DNA of 64,000 bases from Ricinus communis. Taxonomy: Eukaryota; Streptophyta; Magnoliopsida; Malpighiales; Euphorbiaceae. The translations under genes and the position numbers were made by a program. The first letter of the stretch is position 1, and the number at the start of each line of letters is the position of its first letter. The DNA is taken from assembly GCF_019578655.1 (NCBI RefSeq), contig NC_063259.1:9164001-9228000 (forward strand), read 5' to 3'. The notes beneath the pieces are model-generated. The model did no database searches. It saw only the letters and a list, made by a program, of their open reading frames with translations, and was not told the DNA's origin. Positions 62,456 to 64,000 of this stretch are shown in pieces.

Positions 62456-63600
62456 CATAACTAATTAAGTTTAATTTAATTAATTTTCATTCTCTACAAC
62501 TTTCTTCAACTAAGATTAAATCTTGGTTTCCTAGTATGACTAGGATTAGTAAAGTTTATTTGGTCAAAGGTTGACTTTATGTCCTAATTTTTGTTTTGGC
62601 CAAAATTTACACTCTAAAATATGGAATTCTAATTTTTCATACTCCATTTAGTCGTAATTGCATACAATGATCAAATGACTTGAATTATACTATCTTGATT
62701 CTTTTATATGCTTTATATAATATGATTATATTTGGCAATGATGGATGGTTTGGACTATAAAGACTAATGTAATTGTGTTGAATGGTTGAATGTTTTGATT
62801 TGGTATTTTTGAAATAAGGACTGCGTTCCTTACCTTTCTCTAAATTTCTCTAGGTCTCAAATTCTATTTCTCATCTAACTCTCCTTGAATGCAACTCAAG
62901 GTTTCTTTAAATCTTATCTAAATGCTATATATAGTTTTAGATTATATAGATTTATATTTTATAATCTAGATGGAGATATGGCACCAAATGGAGATAAAGG
63001 GGATATTGCTTCAATACTTGAAGATTATAAAGGCAATACCTAGGTTTTGACCATCTAGTTATTTTCGATGGCTCAAGATAACTAGTTTAGAAAGTCCATA
63101 ATCATCCATAGTAGTTTGGCATGCTTAGCTTATATGATATATGTGATGTATGATATATGCATAATCATACTAAAGCAGGAAACCCTTACATTCAATATTT
63201 GTATGTTCATGCCAAAGCATGAGACCTTAATCATTGTTTTTTAATTAATCCCTCGTTTAATATTAAGTCACATGTTAAGAACATGATTAACTTGCCTTCT
63301 ATAATTAAAATAGGAATGAGAGCCTTGTTCATAAGTCAATTTGTTAAGTAAACTCAAGGTTGCCTATTACCTGGATATGTTCTCTATTTTAATTGATGGG
63401 TCTTATTTAACTATCTTATATTGTTCATATGCGCAAAACCTTGATGATATGAAGATAGAGCCATGGATTAGATTAAACATATATGATGTTTAGAATATTA
63501 TAATATATATTTAAACAAACATTATTGTCGCCTAATTGATGGAAAAATTGTATAGAGATACAATTGACACATAGTTGTCTACCTAATTAATCTTGGATTA
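62456..63600. other. AT-rich intergenic DNA, nothing assigned
   Basis: No frame or RNA gene is recognised. The left edge is abrupt, where gag similarity stops at CTAATTAAGTTTAATTTAAT-like sequence. Some stretches (near 63120-63200, with ATGATATATG repeats) are simple AT-rich repeats. It may be LTR or old transposon DNA that I cannot name. Confidence 0.4.
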
Positions 63601-63719
63601 CTTTTTGTAAAAATAGAAATTGATTTCTTTGGAATAATAAAACTGTTCCAATTCCAATACTCATGAAGAAAGAGTCGTAATACATCTTAATCTTAATTAA
63701 AAAAAAGGTGGGTTATTTT
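63601..63719 (+). other. Possible chloroplast spacer upstream of rps15
   Basis: Directly upstream of the rps15 start and AT-rich with no coding capacity. It may be part of the same plastid insertion (the ycf1-rps15 spacer), but I cannot place its left edge. Confidence 0.3.
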
Positions 63720-63830
63720 ATGGTAAAAAATTCATTCATTTCAGTTATTTCACAAGAAGAAAAAGAGGAAAACAAAGGATCTGTTGAATTTCAAATAGTA
63801 AGTTTCACTAATAAGATACGAAGACTTACT
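63720..63830 (+). pseudogene. rps15: Truncated chloroplast rps15 (nuclear plastid DNA)
   Basis: The frame starting at 63720 reads [17 protein letters not shown] and then [17 protein letters not shown], the N-terminal part of chloroplast small-subunit ribosomal protein S15. Similarity stops after about 37 codons (near 63830). The frame then runs on in unrelated sequence to a stop at 63882-63884, giving 54 codons, whereas the plastid protein is about 90. Surrounding sequence (Athila relic, AT-rich spacer) is nuclear, so this is a plastid DNA fragment inserted in the nucleus, not a working gene. The few differences from the usual plastid sequence suggest a fairly recent transfer. Confidence 0.88.
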
Positions 63831-63884
63831 TTTGTTGAACAAACTGAAGATCATATTAGAATAGATGGGATTCTAGCCCACTAG

Positions 63885-64000
63885 GACAACTAAATTGTTA
63901 GCATCCCAAATTAATAGTGAGGGCTATTAATTTGTATCAAAAATTAGTGGGAGTTAAGTAACTGGTTGCAAGACCTTTACTAGTTACTTGCATAAATTAA
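63885..64000. other. Unassigned end of the window
   Basis: Nothing recognised; no similarity to the rest of rps15. Confidence 0.4.

Noticed and set aside
63720..63884. Functional nuclear rps15 gene
   Set aside because: Only about 37 of roughly 90 codons are present, followed by unrelated sequence, and no transit peptide precedes it.

Overview
The window looks like nuclear DNA of a flowering plant, probably heterochromatic. The reasons are a very long tandem-repeat array, decayed Ty3-type LTR retrotransposons of the Athila and Tat kinds, a plant mobile domain (PMD) gene relic with short GT-AG introns, and a small insertion of chloroplast DNA. I cannot name the species. I see no intact protein-coding gene and no tRNA, rRNA, CRISPR or bacterial feature.

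Layout. 1-45338: one satellite array of about 39-bp monomers (roughly 1,150 copies), open at the left edge of the window and broken by a 500-N assembly gap (15515-16014). It is built from recurring monomer classes and layered higher-order repeats of 466, 624 and 1113 bp plus larger duplications. Several stretches look like unpolished sequence. 45352-45953: minus-strand relic of a DUF7745-like gene that runs straight into the array. 46283-49712: minus-strand PMD pseudogene with five exons, one intron carrying a 1.7-kb insertion. 49713-53384: LTR-like non-coding DNA that holds a clean solo LTR (50664-52101) with 5-bp target duplications. 53385-54411: a second DUF7745-like relic on the plus strand, running into a second, inverted 39-bp array (54412-55336). 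55441-55544: a near-perfect palindrome. 55749-58345: minus-strand Tat-type pol relic. 58500-62455: minus-strand Athila-type gag-pol relic. 62456-63719: unassigned AT-rich DNA. 63720-63830: 5' end of chloroplast rps15 (nuclear plastid DNA). The last bases are unassigned.

How it fits together. In both places where the satellite meets non-satellite DNA on the side of the 45.3-54.4 kb spacer, it abuts the same DUF7745-like gene in the same relative orientation. The two arms are inverted with respect to each other. On the right the small array also lies about 0.4 kb beyond the end of a Tat pol, with the DUF7745-like frame antisense to pol. My main hypothesis is that the 39-bp repeat arose in the 3' region of a Tat element, next to or inside an antisense extra reading frame, and that one copy expanded to more than 45 kb. 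The period is 13 codons, so long open frames through the array are expected and are not evidence of a gene.
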